A DNA stretch of 64,000 nt from Melastoma dodecandrum (GCA_029817715.1 JARUPY010000465.1:2717501-2781500); one strand, 5' to 3'. Numbered from the stretch's first letter, positions 10,301 to 22,522 are shown. Numbers and translations: made by a program. The notes: generated by a model not told the origin, from the sequence alone.

Positions 10301-13041
10301 TGGTTGCAAATTATCCATGGGATGGAACAGAGGATAAGAGGTAAATAGTCTGGAGTGGTATTCATTCTTTATGTTAGTAATGTTATGGGACACTTTATTC
10401 AATGTGTTTTGATAAATTTTAGAATGGTGAGCATATGTTGCTCTTTAATCATTTCTCAAAATGCACCTTTCAATTTAAAGGTAATTATTTAGCTCCCTCT
10501 TTTGGAAAATTACAGTTTAAACGATCTGAATGATTTTAAATGAAGAAATAGGGGTCATTGACGTCATTCTTAGTTGCTGGAACATGCTATAACTTGTAAA
10601 CCTAATCACTAAATATCAAGATTTGCATCAGAAATATTTAGGAACATCACAATCAAGACTGTAGTTAGGAAACGATCTAACTTCAATGAAAGAACCCCAC
10701 CAAAATGAAATACCTTCAAATAGTAATTTTGATAAACGTGGATTTAACTAAAATAGATATCAAGGCGATTATTTTTTGCACACTGTTACTGAAGGCATTC
10801 ATTTATATGTATGCATTTTTATATGCATGAAAATCACATATTTTGTAAGTATTCACAATCATTGAAACTTTATGGCTACAGGAAACATTATTATGCATGC
10901 CCTGATGATGAGACATTTCGATTTCTGGCTAGCACTTATAGTCATTTTCACTATAACATGTCTTCAAGCAAAGAGTTTCCAGAAGGAATCACAAATGGAG
11001 CATCCTGGTATAGACACATTCCTAAACTTGTTTTTGCTGCTTTGGAATTTGAAGTGTCCACAGCTATGTGTTTTGGTAAATTGCGCCTTAGTATATGAAT
11101 GGACATTTTTGCCCTCTTATTTAACTGTTTGCTTGGTTGTTCTAATTATCTTTATCAATTTGTGATTGACCTGTGGCAGGTACCCTATATATGGTGGCAT
11201 GCAAGATTACAATTATATTCATGCTGGCTGTCTGGAATTGACATTAGAAATCAGCGATGACAAATGGCCCGCTGCTAGTGAGGTCTGATTGTCTCACTCT
11301 AGATTTTGGAGTATTTATGAAACATAATTTCTAGAATCTAACTAGTATTTGGCTACATTGTCCAACCAAGTAGAGTCCATTTGGTGCTGTTAATCACGTG
11401 CTTCACCTAGCAATAGTGTTTATCGACACTATTCAGTTAAAAATTTCACCGAGCCTGCGTATTTTCCCTGTTTGAGTTGATGTTGAAAATATTGTACACT
11501 TATTGGTGGTGTCTCATTTCCCTTATTTTTTGGGTGAACTCTGGTTAAGCTGTTCTGAAGTAGATGTCTCCCTATTTTTGTGGGGATTTCATCCTCTAGC
11601 TGATTTATGGCTTAGCTGCAAAAACAAAGCTCTTGAATTTCTTTCCTGTGATATATTCCTCCTGTTGTCACTTTCCGATTGGAAATCTGCAGCTTCCTAC
11701 TCTCTGGGAATACAACAAAATGAGCATGCTACATCTTGCCGCTAGTGTTGCCAAGGTAAGTATTTATCATGTGGGGTTGCGAAAACTTCTTCCACAAGTA
11801 AAGCCTGAAATGGTTTAAAAGCAAAACAGGCATCTTCTTTTGGAAAGGAAGTTGTTCGGTGGCTATTAATATGCAATCAAGCTGCTCCAAGATGAAATGT
11901 TGTTTCCTCTTATTTAATTTGATAATCGACAGAGGGGAATTCATGGAAGGATATATTCCTCTAACGATGGAGGACCCTTGCCTGGCGCTATCTCGATCAA
12001 TGGAATAAACTATACAGTATGGTCGCACAATTTGATACTCTTTTGCCTTGAGTTTGTCATATTTTTATTCTGCTAATGGTTAGCTTTTATAGCTACATTG
12101 ATTTCAAATACATCTCAGGTTTTTGTTGGAAGATTTTATCAACCCTTTTAGGCTGATTAGATATGAACAAGTGTATATGGTTGAACTTAGTAGAAAATTT
12201 TTGAGGACATGCTATGATTAACCGAAACCGGAAGAAAATTTTAAACCTATGGTAATGGGAGAGTCTCTTGATTGTCGTTCACCAGCTGCCTATTATCATG
12301 CTTACGATTCTCTCCAAAGCATTTGGTCACTTTACCAGCAGCTATTTCCCAGATTGTCACTCTCAAGGATGCATCTAATTCAGGATAACTTCCAGTTTTT
12401 ATTCCTTTTGTCTCAAAAATAAGGAAATCAGCAATACCCATATTTTTAATCTTCAGACCAAAATGGATTTGCTGTCCGACCCTCCAGTCTTATTCTCAGT
12501 TCTTTCGGTAGTTATAACCATCGTCATCTTTGTCACAGGTTGAAGCTGGTAAAGCATTCGCAGACTATCATCGCCTGCTAGCGCCCGACAACAAATACGA
12601 AGGTATTAGGTGTACGAGTATTTAAAATGTTTCAATTTACTTTTTGTGCTTGATAAAATCTAAGATTTTTTCAACCCCATACCTCTCTTCGTGAACATTT
12701 AAAATTCAAATCCTCCGAATGCAGTTTTGGCATTCATGCGTGGCTACAAACCAAAGAACACAACGGTGTTTCTGGAAGGGGGAGCGATGTCTTTGGATTT
12801 CGTCCTCGACCCAGAAACTGGAAGCTCGAGGGAAACCAAGGTAAAAGGTTGGTGCGACTGCAACTGCAACGCCGGCATCCAGGGAGTGGAGCTTACAGGA
12901 TTCACCTGGTGGACCCAATCACAGCTCTACTTTCTGGTAGTGGTGGTGACTATATTCATCCTCATTTTCTTAGGGAGGAGATTCTCCTTCTTAAAGTACA
13001 GACAGTCAGGATCACCGAAAAGAACGATGGTCATGGCTTGA
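7376..13041 (+). CDS. SOL1: SOL1-like metallocarboxypeptidase (M14B, carboxypeptidase D-like)
   Basis: Exons: 7376-7499, 8007-8100, 8178-8273, 8458-8488, 8580-8636, 8880-8975, 9211-9333, 9714-9818, 10294-10340, 10882-11007, 11180-11282, 11693-11755, 11933-12016, 12539-12602, 12725-13041 (509 codons plus stop). An N-terminal signal peptide ([18 protein letters not shown]) is followed by a zinc carboxypeptidase domain. The His and Glu ligands lie in [10 protein letters not shown], the third His in SLHGG, and the catalytic Glu in [13 protein letters not shown] and [11 protein letters not shown] are also family landmarks. A transthyretin-like domain follows ([16 protein letters not shown]...), then one membrane span ([16 protein letters not shown]) near the C-terminus. 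In Arabidopsis SOL1 removes the C-terminal residue of CLE19-type peptide precursors in endosomes, a role inferred here by homology. The end of exon 2 is uncertain: only a donor at 8,101 keeps the frame. Confidence 0.9.
7610..7642. repeat. Poly-G tract in carboxypeptidase intron 1
   Basis: A run of about 18 G follows GGGGC in the first intron. Such tracts are prone to length error in assemblies and could form a quadruplex. There is no coding effect. Confidence 0.7.
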
Positions 13042-14672
13042 GCCTTCTTTACCCTTTCGGATCTTTCTCCAAAGGAAGATGTGTGACGGGTAATAGATAG
13101 TTTGGAAGATTATGTGAGATTTTGGTTTCAATTTCAAATTCATAGGCCCCATGCCTTTATCAGAGAACCTCACTTTCCTTCACCTTATCTTCATTTGTAA
13201 TAGAATAATAAAAAGGTCATGGTTGCAACAATCCAAGCTACTAAAGAATAAACCAGTGATTAAGTAGGGAGGTGCTATTAAGTATTAGTGATTTGATTAC
13301 GGTCAAATTATCTTCCTATAATCTAATTTCTACCGGATATAGCCTCCTTTAGTCGAGATCACTAAAAGTCCTTTGACGTGACATCCTGCTTTGTCATGTA
13401 TTACGTTTCAAAAATATTTTCAGACGTAGACTTTACAGGATTAAACTTCAAAGAGCATATATTCATTGTAGAGAACTTATGCATGCATTTACATTTATTA
13501 TCTGGAGAGCCTCCTCGACGGTGTAACCATCGTCGCATATGCTACCACCACTACCTCCTTGTCCTGTATTGCCGCCAACTCCACCTCCATAATTATTGAC
13601 CTCCGCCGCACCTCCTCCCTTGCCTCTGCCTTTTCCTCTTTTACCTCACTCCGTAACGATCAACCTCGGCCAAGCTGCCTCCACCATCACACCCTCCTCC
13701 TCTACCCTAGCTACCTTCTCCGGCACGGCACGTCCTCCTCCACAGCCCCCTTCTTCGTGATTGATAATTTAGCATGGTTGACATTAGATTGAATGTCCTT
13801 TAGACGGCATTAGTTGTCAGCAGAATGCCGCATATGTGTCACGGTGGACTAACGGATACTATATCAAAAATAATTTTTTTAAAATATAAAAATATATCAA
13901 AAAATAACTACAGTATATAATATAATGGATAATTTGACCTTCAATTATTGAAACAGCAAGCGATGCCAAATGATAGGGACATCCGAATCCACCAACTGAC
14001 CGAGCAAGGCTGTCTCGTAACTGACGCTGTCTGGATGTGCGAGGATAAGCTCCGACGTCGTCAGGCTGAGGGAGGGAGTACGACCGACAACGTCGAAAAC
14101 GCGTGACCTGTTTGAAAGCAAATAATTTCCTTTATGGCTGAAACGTGGCGACTTTACATTGGCCGAGAGATAGTTTTGACTTTTTGGGGAAGAAAAGTGG
14201 ATAAAAATTCTTACAGGAGAAGGAAGGCGCGGGGTTGGGTGGGGGGGGGGGATCAAAGCTCGGTGGTTTCGGGGTTTGGGCTGGGTGATGGAATCTTCGC
14301 CTCCGCACCCTCCCCCAACAGTCCACGCGTCGTGTTCCGATTGGCTCCTCCCCCCTGCTTTTGCGTGTCCCCAGAGATCCCGAATACCGCAGATAAATAT
14401 CGCAAACCAAATAGAATCCTCCTCTTTCTCCTCTGTCTATCGCGTTCCCCTTCCTCGTCAACAACAACGACAACATCCCAATTATCATCCCTCTGTTATC
14501 CCTTGCCCTTTCCCCCGTTGCCTTCTCGTCCCACACAAGTCAAGGGCTCCATCACACAGCAGCAGCATAAGGAGGAGGAGGAGGACGGGAGAGCCTCTGT
14601 TTTTTTCCTCGTTTAAAAGCATTCCCCTTTTTCCTTCACTTCCACTCTCCACGGCGTTGCTGCTCCGTTGTG
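13042..14672. other. Intergenic region and 5' leader exon of the choline kinase-like gene
   Basis: 13,042-13,500 is the 3' flank of the carboxypeptidase gene. 13,500-13,790 is strikingly pyrimidine-rich on the plus strand (CCTCC/CCACC runs) but has no convincing protein. 13,850-13,930 is very AT-rich. From about 14,390 the sequence is rich in TCC/CTC as in many plant 5' leaders. It ends at a probable donor TTGTG/GTGAGT near 14,672, so a leader intron of 14,673-14,934 (acceptor TTCGCAG) is likely. Confidence 0.5.
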
Positions 14673-14992
14673 GTGAGTCTTCTTTCCTCTCTCCTTTCTT
14701 TTATTGTATTTTCTGGTGATGTCCCCTCCTTTTCTCGTTCCCCTTCTCCGGTTAAGCAAAAAAGAAAAACAAGAGAGAACAATTGTTTTTTTTTTCTGTT
14801 GATACCATCGCCCTTTGTTCTTCCCCTATTTGTTTACCGCGATTAAATTCGACGACCGTTCTTTCAAACTGGGGTGGGGGCCGCTTTCCTGGATATTTAA
14901 GCGTTGGCGTTTTACCCGGGTTTTGTATTCGCAGCAAGGACGAGTCCTTCTTCTCCTTCTTGGGCCTCGAATCCCCCCCCGAGGTTGTTACG

Positions 14993-16563
14993 ATGACGGT
15001 GAAGGCGAAAGGGATTCTCCCCGGCTCTGCTCCTGTGGAGCTTAAGGAGGTTCTGATGGCGATCGCGTCCGAGCTCGGGGACGCCGTCGATGACCTGGAG
15101 GCCCTCAAGGTGGTTCCCCTGAAGGGCGCCATGACCAACGAGGTGTTCCAGATCAATTGGCCCTCGAGGACAGGGGCCGGAGTCGTTAGGAAGGTGTTGG
15201 TGAGGATTTACGGTGAGGGCGTCGAGATTTTCTTTAACAGAAACGATGAGGTCAAGACTTTTGAGTGCATGTCGATGCATGGCGAGGGACCTCGGCTGCT
15301 CGGCCGATTCGCCGACGGGAGAGTGGAGGAGTTCATCCATGCAAGGGTAAAGTGTCCAAAGTCGTCTTTAAAGGATTGCTCCAGAGTAGTTCACCTTAGC
15401 CGTTGACTGACTCCGCCGTAACCCTGCCTTTGTCTTGTTCTATTCAGACTTTGAGCGCCGCCGACCTCCGTGACCCGGATGTTTCTGAGCTAATTGCTGC
15501 TAAGCTAAGAGGATTCCATAATCTCGAGATTCCCGGTCCTAGGAATGCCCAACTCTGGAGCAGAATGAGGTGATTCACGTCGAAATAGTTGTTCGCAAAT
15601 TGGCTTTTATGTGGGTTGTGCTCCGGCTTGACAGAACATTTACTTTTACTTGTAGGAGTTGGCTTAAGGAAGCAAGAGCTCTGTGCAGCGACAGAGATAC
15701 AAATGATTTCGGCTTGCATAAGCTGGAGGAGGAGATTTCCTTGCTCGAGAAGGCGCTGTCGAGGGAAGATGAAGCTATCGGCTTCTGCCATAATGATTTG
15801 CAGTATGGTAACATAATGATGGACGAGGAGACCAGATCAATCACTCTCATTGTAATCCATCCCCTTTTCCCTTGTTCATCTCAATCTTTCTCGTCCATAG
15901 GAACACGGTTTCTGAATTGGGGTGTCATGCAGGACTACGAGTATTCGAGCTATAACCCCATCGCCTACGATCTGGCGAATCATTTCTGCGAGATGGCGGC
16001 GAACTACCACTCTGACACGCCTCATGTTCTAGACTATGGCCTGTATCCAGGTAATGCTGCTTGTTCCGTCTCCCGGGTCATTTCATCCATGGAACTTTAC
16101 GCATAACTAAAGTTGTTCATGGTGATGGCAGATTACGAAGAGCGTGCGAGATTCGCACTGAACTACTTGGCCTCAACGGGTGAGAACCAACTTGCAGGAA
16201 CCCGAGTCCATGTTTTATGTAAAGCTCAAAGTCAAAGTTGATGGTTGCATTTCGACTACCTTGCAGGAGACCAACCTAGCGATACAGAAGTGGCTCAACT
16301 CGTCGATGATGCTGAGAAGTACACTCTCGCGAACCATCTCTTCTGGGGTTTGTGGGGTCTAATCTCGGTAGGTGTATGTACATGCTTACATCATGGGACT
16401 CTTATGTTTATTCTTACTCTCGATTTGGTTTGTCCGAGCTCAGGCATACGTGAACAACATCGACTTCGACTATAAGGAGTACGCAAGGCAGAGATTTGGG
16501 CAGTACTGGAAAAGGAAGCCTGTTGTTCTTAGTTGTACCGACGTGGGCCGAAAGGAGACCTAG
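14993..16563 (+). CDS. Choline/ethanolamine kinase
   Basis: Exons: 14993-15346, 15448-15569, 15656-15851, 15933-16050, 16132-16179, 16267-16367, 16444-16563 (352 codons plus stop, the usual plant length). The N-lobe shows [13 protein letters not shown]. The phosphotransferase (Brenner) motif is [13 protein letters not shown] at about residue 217, with the catalytic Asp in HND. The choline kinase motif [19 protein letters not shown] at about residue 240 supplies the metal-binding Asp. The enzyme phosphorylates choline and/or ethanolamine in the cytosol as the first step of the CDP-base (Kennedy) pathway to phosphatidylcholine and phosphatidylethanolamine. Sequence alone does not separate choline from ethanolamine preference. 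The ATG at 14,993 follows a probable leader intron, and its context is CGATGACG. It is convergent with the next gene, with about 680 bases between stops. Confidence 0.92.
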
Positions 16564-17239
16564 GAGGAACAATACCATACCAGAATAAATCGCTGCCAGA
16601 TATCATAATGTTTTGCTGTGCGGATGCATAAGCTGTCCGTAAACGCTTGTCTTTAAGCATGTACGCATCCCACGGGTGAATACCGATGTGTAATAACATT
16701 AGCTTGGCGATCATGGATCCACGTCGATAATCCTCTCAATTACTATGTGGAACTTCGTATAGACTATTTGTGAAAGTATGAATAGCCTTTATCAACGAGA
16801 AACCATTGAAGCTGCTATTTCTAAGCTTCAAGGAAGTAGCTGCTAACGCAAACAAGCTCATGATCAAACAAGTAACGTGCGAAAGTGAAAATACCCAGAA
16901 AGCTCCTTTTATGCAGCCAAAAAACGCAAACCCAAGTACCAAACTGACGTGTCCAGGGAGGCCACCATCCTCGTAACGCCAGGGAGGCTGCCTCGTAGGC
17001 ACAGCAACGATCAACGCTAATCTTTGGGCAAAACGTCCCCTACAAGATCGAGTCGGAACAAGGGAAGTTCAATCCAGTCATCCTAGACCCATGATGATGC
17101 TTAGTATAGACAAATGACAGAACGAGATCACATAACAATGCTCCGCTGAAGTTAAATCTGTATTTCTCATCCAATGCAGGTAGAAATCAAAGCGAAACTA
17201 TATCAATGGATTCAGGACGCTTGGGGCAGTACCTGGAGA
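16564..17239. other. Convergent intergenic region
   Basis: 3' flanks of the choline kinase gene (+) and the membrane-protein gene (-). Short open frames here have no recognisable domain. Both polyadenylation regions must lie within it. Confidence 0.6.
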
Positions 17240-18241
17240 TCACCAGCCATACTTCTTTAGAAAGTCTTTCGTTCTCTTCCTCATCCTAGTGAAAACAATG
17301 ACCATGCATGCTATGATCCACGGATTGAAATTCGTGCCGCCAATATTCAACTTCTGGATCCACGAGGGAGGCTCTTTCGCAAGAAATGATATCAGGAGGG
17401 TGATTAGGGCTACGCTCAGCAAAATCTGTGTTATTGGCTTGAGCAAGGAGTCCTGCAAACGAATCACATCAGAAGCTGGTCAGAGCCAAAGTCTCAGACA
17501 TCACCCGTTTTGACGTTCCTCTTCTGAAGTGTTTCGGAATTGTAAAGTTCCCTTTCTCCTATGATATCAAAACTTATGATAATAATCTGAATCACTAATC
17601 ATTAGCTTATCCGGGAAGAAACTTTCAAGGAAGAATGACAAGATCATATTGAAAATGGTTCCTACATAATCTTCAAAGCTTCTAAACTACTAAACAAAGG
17701 CAGATAATCCAATCGTCCCTGGTTCTCAAAAGTCGAAACAATCCGCCCCACATCAATGATGCCCACTGACTCGTCACCATTCCATCTAGCAAGAAACCGA
17801 AAAAAAGATTGGGTCAACGGCATGACTAATCAGGCCAGGCATGGTTACCTTGGGATCGCCGTCAATGTAAATGACAGCGCCGTCCTTGTATGGTAGCAAG
17901 GACCGGCCGTTCCTAGGGTTAAACCTGATGGGAGCGCCGCGTCCAGAGCCGGAGCCGTTAACTTGGTTAGGGTTGAAGGCGTGGATGGACTTGAATCCGT
18001 ATCGATCGAGGATGTCGCGGACCTCGAGCTGGTCCTGGTCCCAACCTCCGAGCCTCCACTTGGAAACGTCGACGAGACCTTTCCCTTGCCGGTAAACGTG
18101 GATCTCCACCTCAGGAACGAGAGTCCTGACGCTTTTCCGCCCCGCCGACGGCGAAACCTCAGCCTCGGCCTCGCTGACTATCTCGCCGCCACCGCCGACG
18201 CCGGCCTTCTTATTCTCCTCCGCCGCCACCGCCGCCTCCAT
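17240..18241 (-). CDS. Conserved plant two-span membrane protein of unknown function
   Basis: Two exons on the minus strand, 18241-17849 and 17452-17240, join in phase 0 to give 201 residues. The N-terminus is acidic and Ala/Gly-rich. The middle is soluble and reads RTLVPEVEIHVYRQGKG, GGWDQDQLEVRDILDRYGF, IRFNPRNGRSLLPYKDGAV and IYIDGDPK. The second exon encodes two hydrophobic segments (LLSVALITLLISFLA and WIIACMVIVF) and a basic tail, TRMRKRTKDFLKKYGW. I recognise the layout as a conserved plant family without a known function. The VFTRMRKRTKDFLKK ending is typical of it. Membrane insertion is inferred from hydrophobicity. Confidence 0.8.
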
Positions 18242-18497
18242 CTCCCGACCCTTCGCCGCGGCCGCACACGATCGATAGGCGATCGGTCTTCTTAATATTG
18301 GGACACGTATTTGGAGAAAATCACGGAAACTACCACCCCTTAGATAACCTTATTTTTATTACATATATAAAAGACACCACTTTATTATTCCGACACACCC
18401 GGCCACGAACATATTACTACTACAACTCTCCCCGTGCGTCTTCTTCGCGCCCAACCAATTCGTTAATATCCGATCACTGTCGGCGACGGCGGCGTCG
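18242..18497. other. Divergent promoter region between membrane-protein gene and IST1-like pseudogene
   Basis: About 250 bases separate the two divergent starts. TTATTTTTATTACATATATAAAAG near 18,350 contains a possible TATA-like ATATAAAA for the plus strand. Nothing else stands out. Confidence 0.35.
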
Positions 18498-19684
18498 ATG
18501 TCGATGTCGGATTCGTTCATCTCCAAGGGATTCAAAGCCTCCGAATGATAATTCGTTAGGTGATGGCGGATCGCTTCGAGTTGTTTTTTGCCTTTTTATT
18601 TGTGTTTTGGTGAATTGGGATCCCGCGTGCGTGATTTATCTGGGTAGTGATTGAAGACGATCGATTTCCTCTGTTCTTGGTTTTTTTGGGTTGCAGTAAA
18701 ACCCCTGTTGAAATTGACCATACCGAGGATAAAGCTGCTGAGGAATAGGCGCGAGATTCAGATCAAGCAGATGCGCAGGGACATCGCCAAACTCCTCGAG
18801 GCATGTCAGGAGGCCACTGCTCGAATTCGGGCACGCCTCGAGTCCCTGGAGGCCGTTCCCATTCTCAACCACGATTTCTCTTCCCGGAGATGATCTTGAG
18901 ATGCCACCACAACGTTCTCCCAACACGGGGCATGATAAGTTAGAAAAGGACTTGGAAAAACAGGAGAACATTGTGGATTATGACTATTCGTGATTCCATA
19001 ATTGAATCGAATGTGTGAAAGCTTCTATTGGATCTGAAGAGGAGAAGCAGATCGTTTAATGCTCCACCACAGGATTCTCCTGGAACTTTTCCCGTGTGGT
19101 TGGTTGCATCTCACTCCTCTTTCCTGAGGACAAAATATGAAGCGGCCACCTTGGACTTGCATGATAAAACCTTCATGCTGCTGCAGAAACTGCTCGCTCT
19201 GCAGCTAGTCTTGCTCAGATGAGAATATCTGAGCTCACCACGAAGTCTGTCGCAAGTGCCGGCAGCGGCAACGACAACCAACCTTCCATGCAGATCAAGA
19301 GAATATTCCTGACGTAAATGTTGATTACGAGGAAAATCAGATTCCTTCAGATGATCGTGATGAAACTCTCTCTTGCAAACAAGGGCAGCATTCCGGAAGA
19401 ACTAGACTCTTCAAGTATTTGTGCATCAGAAGAACCGAAGTTTGACAGCAATTCTCCAGATTCGAGTTCCGATCATAACAGTGATAGACTTGGGTATCAG
19501 AGGTCTACCTCAATGGAGGATGACTCCTACTTTGCATTCCCAGACCTGTTCTCGTCACAGAATTCATTCAAATCGACAACGGCTCAGTCTTTCTCAGAAA
19601 ATGCTCGTTCCCATCACGAGACCTGGGTTCCGTACATTGGCCGAATTCCAGGTCCCGTCTTGTACTATTACCATGCTTATTAAA
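18498..19684 (+). pseudogene. IST1-like (ESCRT-III-associated) pseudogene
   Basis: A first exon at 18,498-18,546 reads MSMSDSFISKGFKASE and stops at once where a splice donor is expected (ATAATT in place of GTAATT). After an acceptor near 18,696 the next exon begins TAAAACCCCTG, one C longer than the family reading. Then LLKLTIPRIKLLRNRRE, IQIKQMRRDIAKLLEA and CQEATARIR follow, which are IST1 domain hallmarks. The sequence then diverges (ARLESLEAVPI...) and stops at 18,893. The central IST1 helices (VEHIIREEN onward) are absent. Later pieces of the variable C-terminal region recur: AAETARSAASLAQ and MRISELTTKS near 19,180-19,245, then FDSNSPDSSSDHNSDRLGYQ near 19,441, split over different frames. 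IST1-like proteins act with VPS4/LIP5 in multivesicular body formation. This copy is deleted and frameshifted. Confidence 0.8.
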
Positions 19685-20026
19685 GTGTTCGGCATGTAAA
19701 AAGAAGGGATCACACGAATGTTGTGGGATTTGGGAGTATTGATATGTCATTATGGTTTAAATACATCTGGAAGTTAATTGATGTTTGGTGTTCTTTGAGT
19801 CATCACCTGTTGATGACAATATGACATGATGAAACGTAAATACATACAGATTTATGACTGCGATACAATACAAGGATATTACAACAACAGCTTCTTCCAT
19901 GTTCTCCATCCTGATGCGGGCTTAAAGCAGATAATTTAACTCTCCACGTAAAACTATTTTTAGCCAATCCATCTGTGAATATCATCACCCCCCAATACCT
20001 GCAGCAACGTTAAATTGTTTGGTGTC
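19685..20026. other. 3' flank of the receptor kinase gene
   Basis: This stretch lies downstream of the minus-strand kinase gene and just after the IST1-like pseudogene. It has no gene. It should hold the kinase 3' untranslated region. Confidence 0.5.
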
Positions 20027-22522
20027 TCACAAGCTTGATTTTGAGTCCGAGCCATAGATGGAGAATCCTGCCCTCTCTGAATCCTTCCCTCCGCCCGCCT
20101 GAACAGAAGAGGACGACGAAGGAGGAGGTGCTGATACTGGCGGGGTGGAGAGTGTGCTGGCAGTTCCACTCGTGTTAATGCTGCTCCCGCCAACGACGGA
20201 CACTTCGATTGTTGCCTTGGGAGCCGGTGGTCTCCTGATCTCAGCAATCCCTTCCAACATCTGCACCACCTTCCCCATGCTCGGCCGATGCGACGGCTGC
20301 TCCTGGATGCACCAAAAACTAACCTGGATTGCCCTGCTCATCTCCTCCTCGTCATAACCTTCTTCGGTGAGCCTCTTGTCCATGATGGCTTCGATATTTC
20401 CCTTTTCTAACTCCTCATATGCCCAGAGAGAAAATTTCAGGTGGTTTGTCTGTGCAGAGACTTCAAAGTTCCTGTTACCGCTAATGATTTCCAACAATAC
20501 CATCCCGTAGCTGTAAACGTCTGACTTGGATGTTACTGGTAAGTTTGCCAGCCATTCGGGCGCCAAATATCCCCTCGTGCCTCTTACACTCGTCAAAGTA
20601 CGGTACCTGTGGTCCTTTGGGTTTATGAGCTTTGCAAGGCCGAAATCCGACACTTTCGCATTGTTGTTCTCATCCAAAAGAATGTTTTCTGGCTTTATGT
20701 CACAGTGAACGATGCAATCCCGGCATTCCTCGTGAAGATAAGTTATTCCCCTTGCAGTCCCAAGGGCGATGTTGAACCGTTGCTCCCAGTTCAGGAATTT
20801 CCCTGGCAATTCTTCATTAGGGAAAAGAAAGTTGTCCAGAGAACCATTTTTCATGAACTCATAAACTAAAAGCCGGTGCTTTCCTTCTGAGCAAAACCCG
20901 ATCAACCGGACAAGGTTCAAATGATGGGTGCTGCTTATAGTTGCTACCTCCATCCGGAATTGCTTCTCCCCCTGTTCAATGCCTTCGAGTTGCTTTACAG
21001 CCACAATTTGCCTGTTAGCAAGAATCCCTCTGTAAACAGTGCCGAATCCTCCTTCCCCAAGCTTCTCCTTGAACCCCTTTGTCGCTCGCTGAAGATCTTT
21101 GTAAGTAAACTGGACAGGAGCCCCTGAGGCATACTCGAGGAGCGCATACTGACTCGCAAATCCACCAAACCTTGTACTGTTCCTCAAGCACCAGCACCAC
21201 ATTCCACTCTCCACAAGGATCAGACCCAAAAGAGAACCCAAGACCACAAGAACAACTATCCACGCACGCAAACCCCGATTCTTGCCATTGAGGGCATCCT
21301 GGAGGGACGGTGGATTCGGGACAACTGGACCACAAACTTTGATGTAAGATGTGCTGGGCAATGTGGGACTCTCGTATCCACTGACAAAATTTGAGGTTTT
21401 CAGATAGCATAAACCGGTACCATCCGACAGAGAAGAGGAAGCCACGCAGGAACCACCAACAAGACAATTCAACCTACAACCGGACATCCCAGCAAAGAAG
21501 ACCTGTGAGGACAGCTCAGGCATGTAAGTCAGGAAAAGGGCATGATCCAATATCAACATCGTGGTGCTACCGGGACAACTCGCGATGTCCACCTTCTTCT
21601 TGCACCCCATCCTACTATTGCTGGGGTCGACAAGCTCGAAATTTTGGCTGGGGCAACCGCAAACAGGGCTCGAGTCATTATAGCTACAGATACCATAATT
21701 ACCGCAGTACCCGAAAACCCTACACTGCTCAAGAACAGCTTCCCATTGGGGTGTCTCAACACCGCTACCCAATGCGGAGCTATACATCCTCAAATTGCCA
21801 TCATCATCCAGCCTGAGGAACCTCAACACATTACTACCCTCGGCGTAATCATTGCTATAAGCGAAGATATTGTTAGGCTGGGAAATATAAATAACACCGA
21901 TGGATTGCAGCCCAAGGATTGGGCTGCTCAAATTACCAACGGAGGAATTCAACCCCCGATTCCAGTACACGATGCTGTTGTTCCAAGTAAGAGTCAAATT
22001 CCCAGAGCTAAGCATTGTGAAGGAGTAATTCCCACGGCTAAGGGTCTGGCCTACGCTGAGGTTCTGAGAGGGGACAATGGTATCGATAGGATGATCGAAG
22101 GAGGACCAGATGGCGTCACCGGAGCCATTGCTGAGGATCAAGTTCCCGGTATCATCCAGCAAGACGGAGGAGACGCCCTTACCGGCAGTACCAGTCTCCC
22201 AGACTGTGGCACCGGATGAGACAACAAGGCGTAAGTTGCCATCGGAGAGGAGCTGTAGGGAGCCGGAGGAGTCGACCGAGGCCCCGGGGGACCAGATGAC
22301 GGGGATGCCACCGTTGTAGTAGATGGAAGGAACGAAGGAGGTGGAATTGACCCTGACGAAGGAGAGTAGGAAGGTGGAGCTCGGGGACGACCACGTCTGG
22401 TTGACGTTCGAGGCGGGGAGAGTGGAACCGAGGGGGATACCGGCGGCGGCGGCGTATCGACAGCAGGCAGCGGAGAGGAAGATCACGGCGAGGACTAAGG
22501 ACGGCGGCGGGGAAGGCGCCAT
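20027..22522 (-). CDS. G-type lectin S-receptor-like Ser/Thr kinase (At1g34300-like)
   Basis: Intronless, 831 residues. A signal peptide (about 1-27) precedes IPLGSTLPASNVNQTW, the start of a bulb-type lectin domain (to about 150). An extracellular Cys-rich part follows (CRVFGYCGNYGICSYND, then a PAN-like region). The membrane span is near residues 420-445 (WIVVLVVLGSLLGLILV). The kinase domain starts near residue 485. Visible landmarks are GEGGFGTVYRG, VAVKQLEG (ATP lysine), HCDIKPENILL, DFGLAK, GTRGYLAPEWLA and SDVYSYGMVLLEI. The residue before the catalytic Asp is Cys, not Arg, so it is a non-RD kinase, a class often linked to immune receptors. Close resemblance to Arabidopsis At1g34300, which is also intronless, suggests orthology. 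The ligand is unknown. It is transcribed in the same direction as the ATP synthase gene upstream. Confidence 0.93.
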   Translation of the reverse strand: MAPSPPPSLVLAVIFLSAACCRYAAAAGIPLGSTLPASNVNQTWSSPSSTFLLSFVRVNSTSFVPSIYYNGGIPVIWSPGASVDSSGSLQLLSDGNLRLVVSSGATVWETGTAGKGVSSVLLDDTGNLILSNGSGDAIWSSFDHPIDTIVPSQNLSVGQTLSRGNYSFTMLSSGNLTLTWNNSIVYWNRGLNSSVGNLSSPILGLQSIGVIYISQPNNIFAYSNDYAEGSNVLRFLRLDDDGNLRMYSSALGSGVETPQWEAVLEQCRVFGYCGNYGICSYNDSSPVCGCPSQNFELVDPSNSRMGCKKKVDIASCPGSTTMLILDHALFLTYMPELSSQVFFAGMSGCRLNCLVGGSCVASSSLSDGTGLCYLKTSNFVSGYESPTLPSTSYIKVCGPVVPNPPSLQDALNGKNRGLRAWIVVLVVLGSLLGLILVESGMWCWCLRNSTRFGGFASQYALLEYASGAPVQFTYKDLQRATKGFKEKLGEGGFGTVYRGILANRQIVAVKQLEGIEQGEKQFRMEVATISSTHHLNLVRLIGFCSEGKHRLLVYEFMKNGSLDNFLFPNEELPGKFLNWEQRFNIALGTARGITYLHEECRDCIVHCDIKPENILLDENNNAKVSDFGLAKLINPKDHRYRTLTSVRGTRGYLAPEWLANLPVTSKSDVYSYGMVLLEIISGNRNFEVSAQTNHLKFSLWAYEELEKGNIEAIMDKRLTEEGYDEEEMSRAIQVSFWCIQEQPSHRPSMGKVVQMLEGIAEIRRPPAPKATIEVSVVGGSSINTSGTASTLSTPPVSAPPPSSSSSVQAGGGKDSERAGFSIYGSDSKSSL

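Noticed and set aside
13500..13790. Pyrimidine-rich block with Pro/Ser/Leu frames
   Set aside because: Low-complexity composition only. No start context, domain or splice signals.
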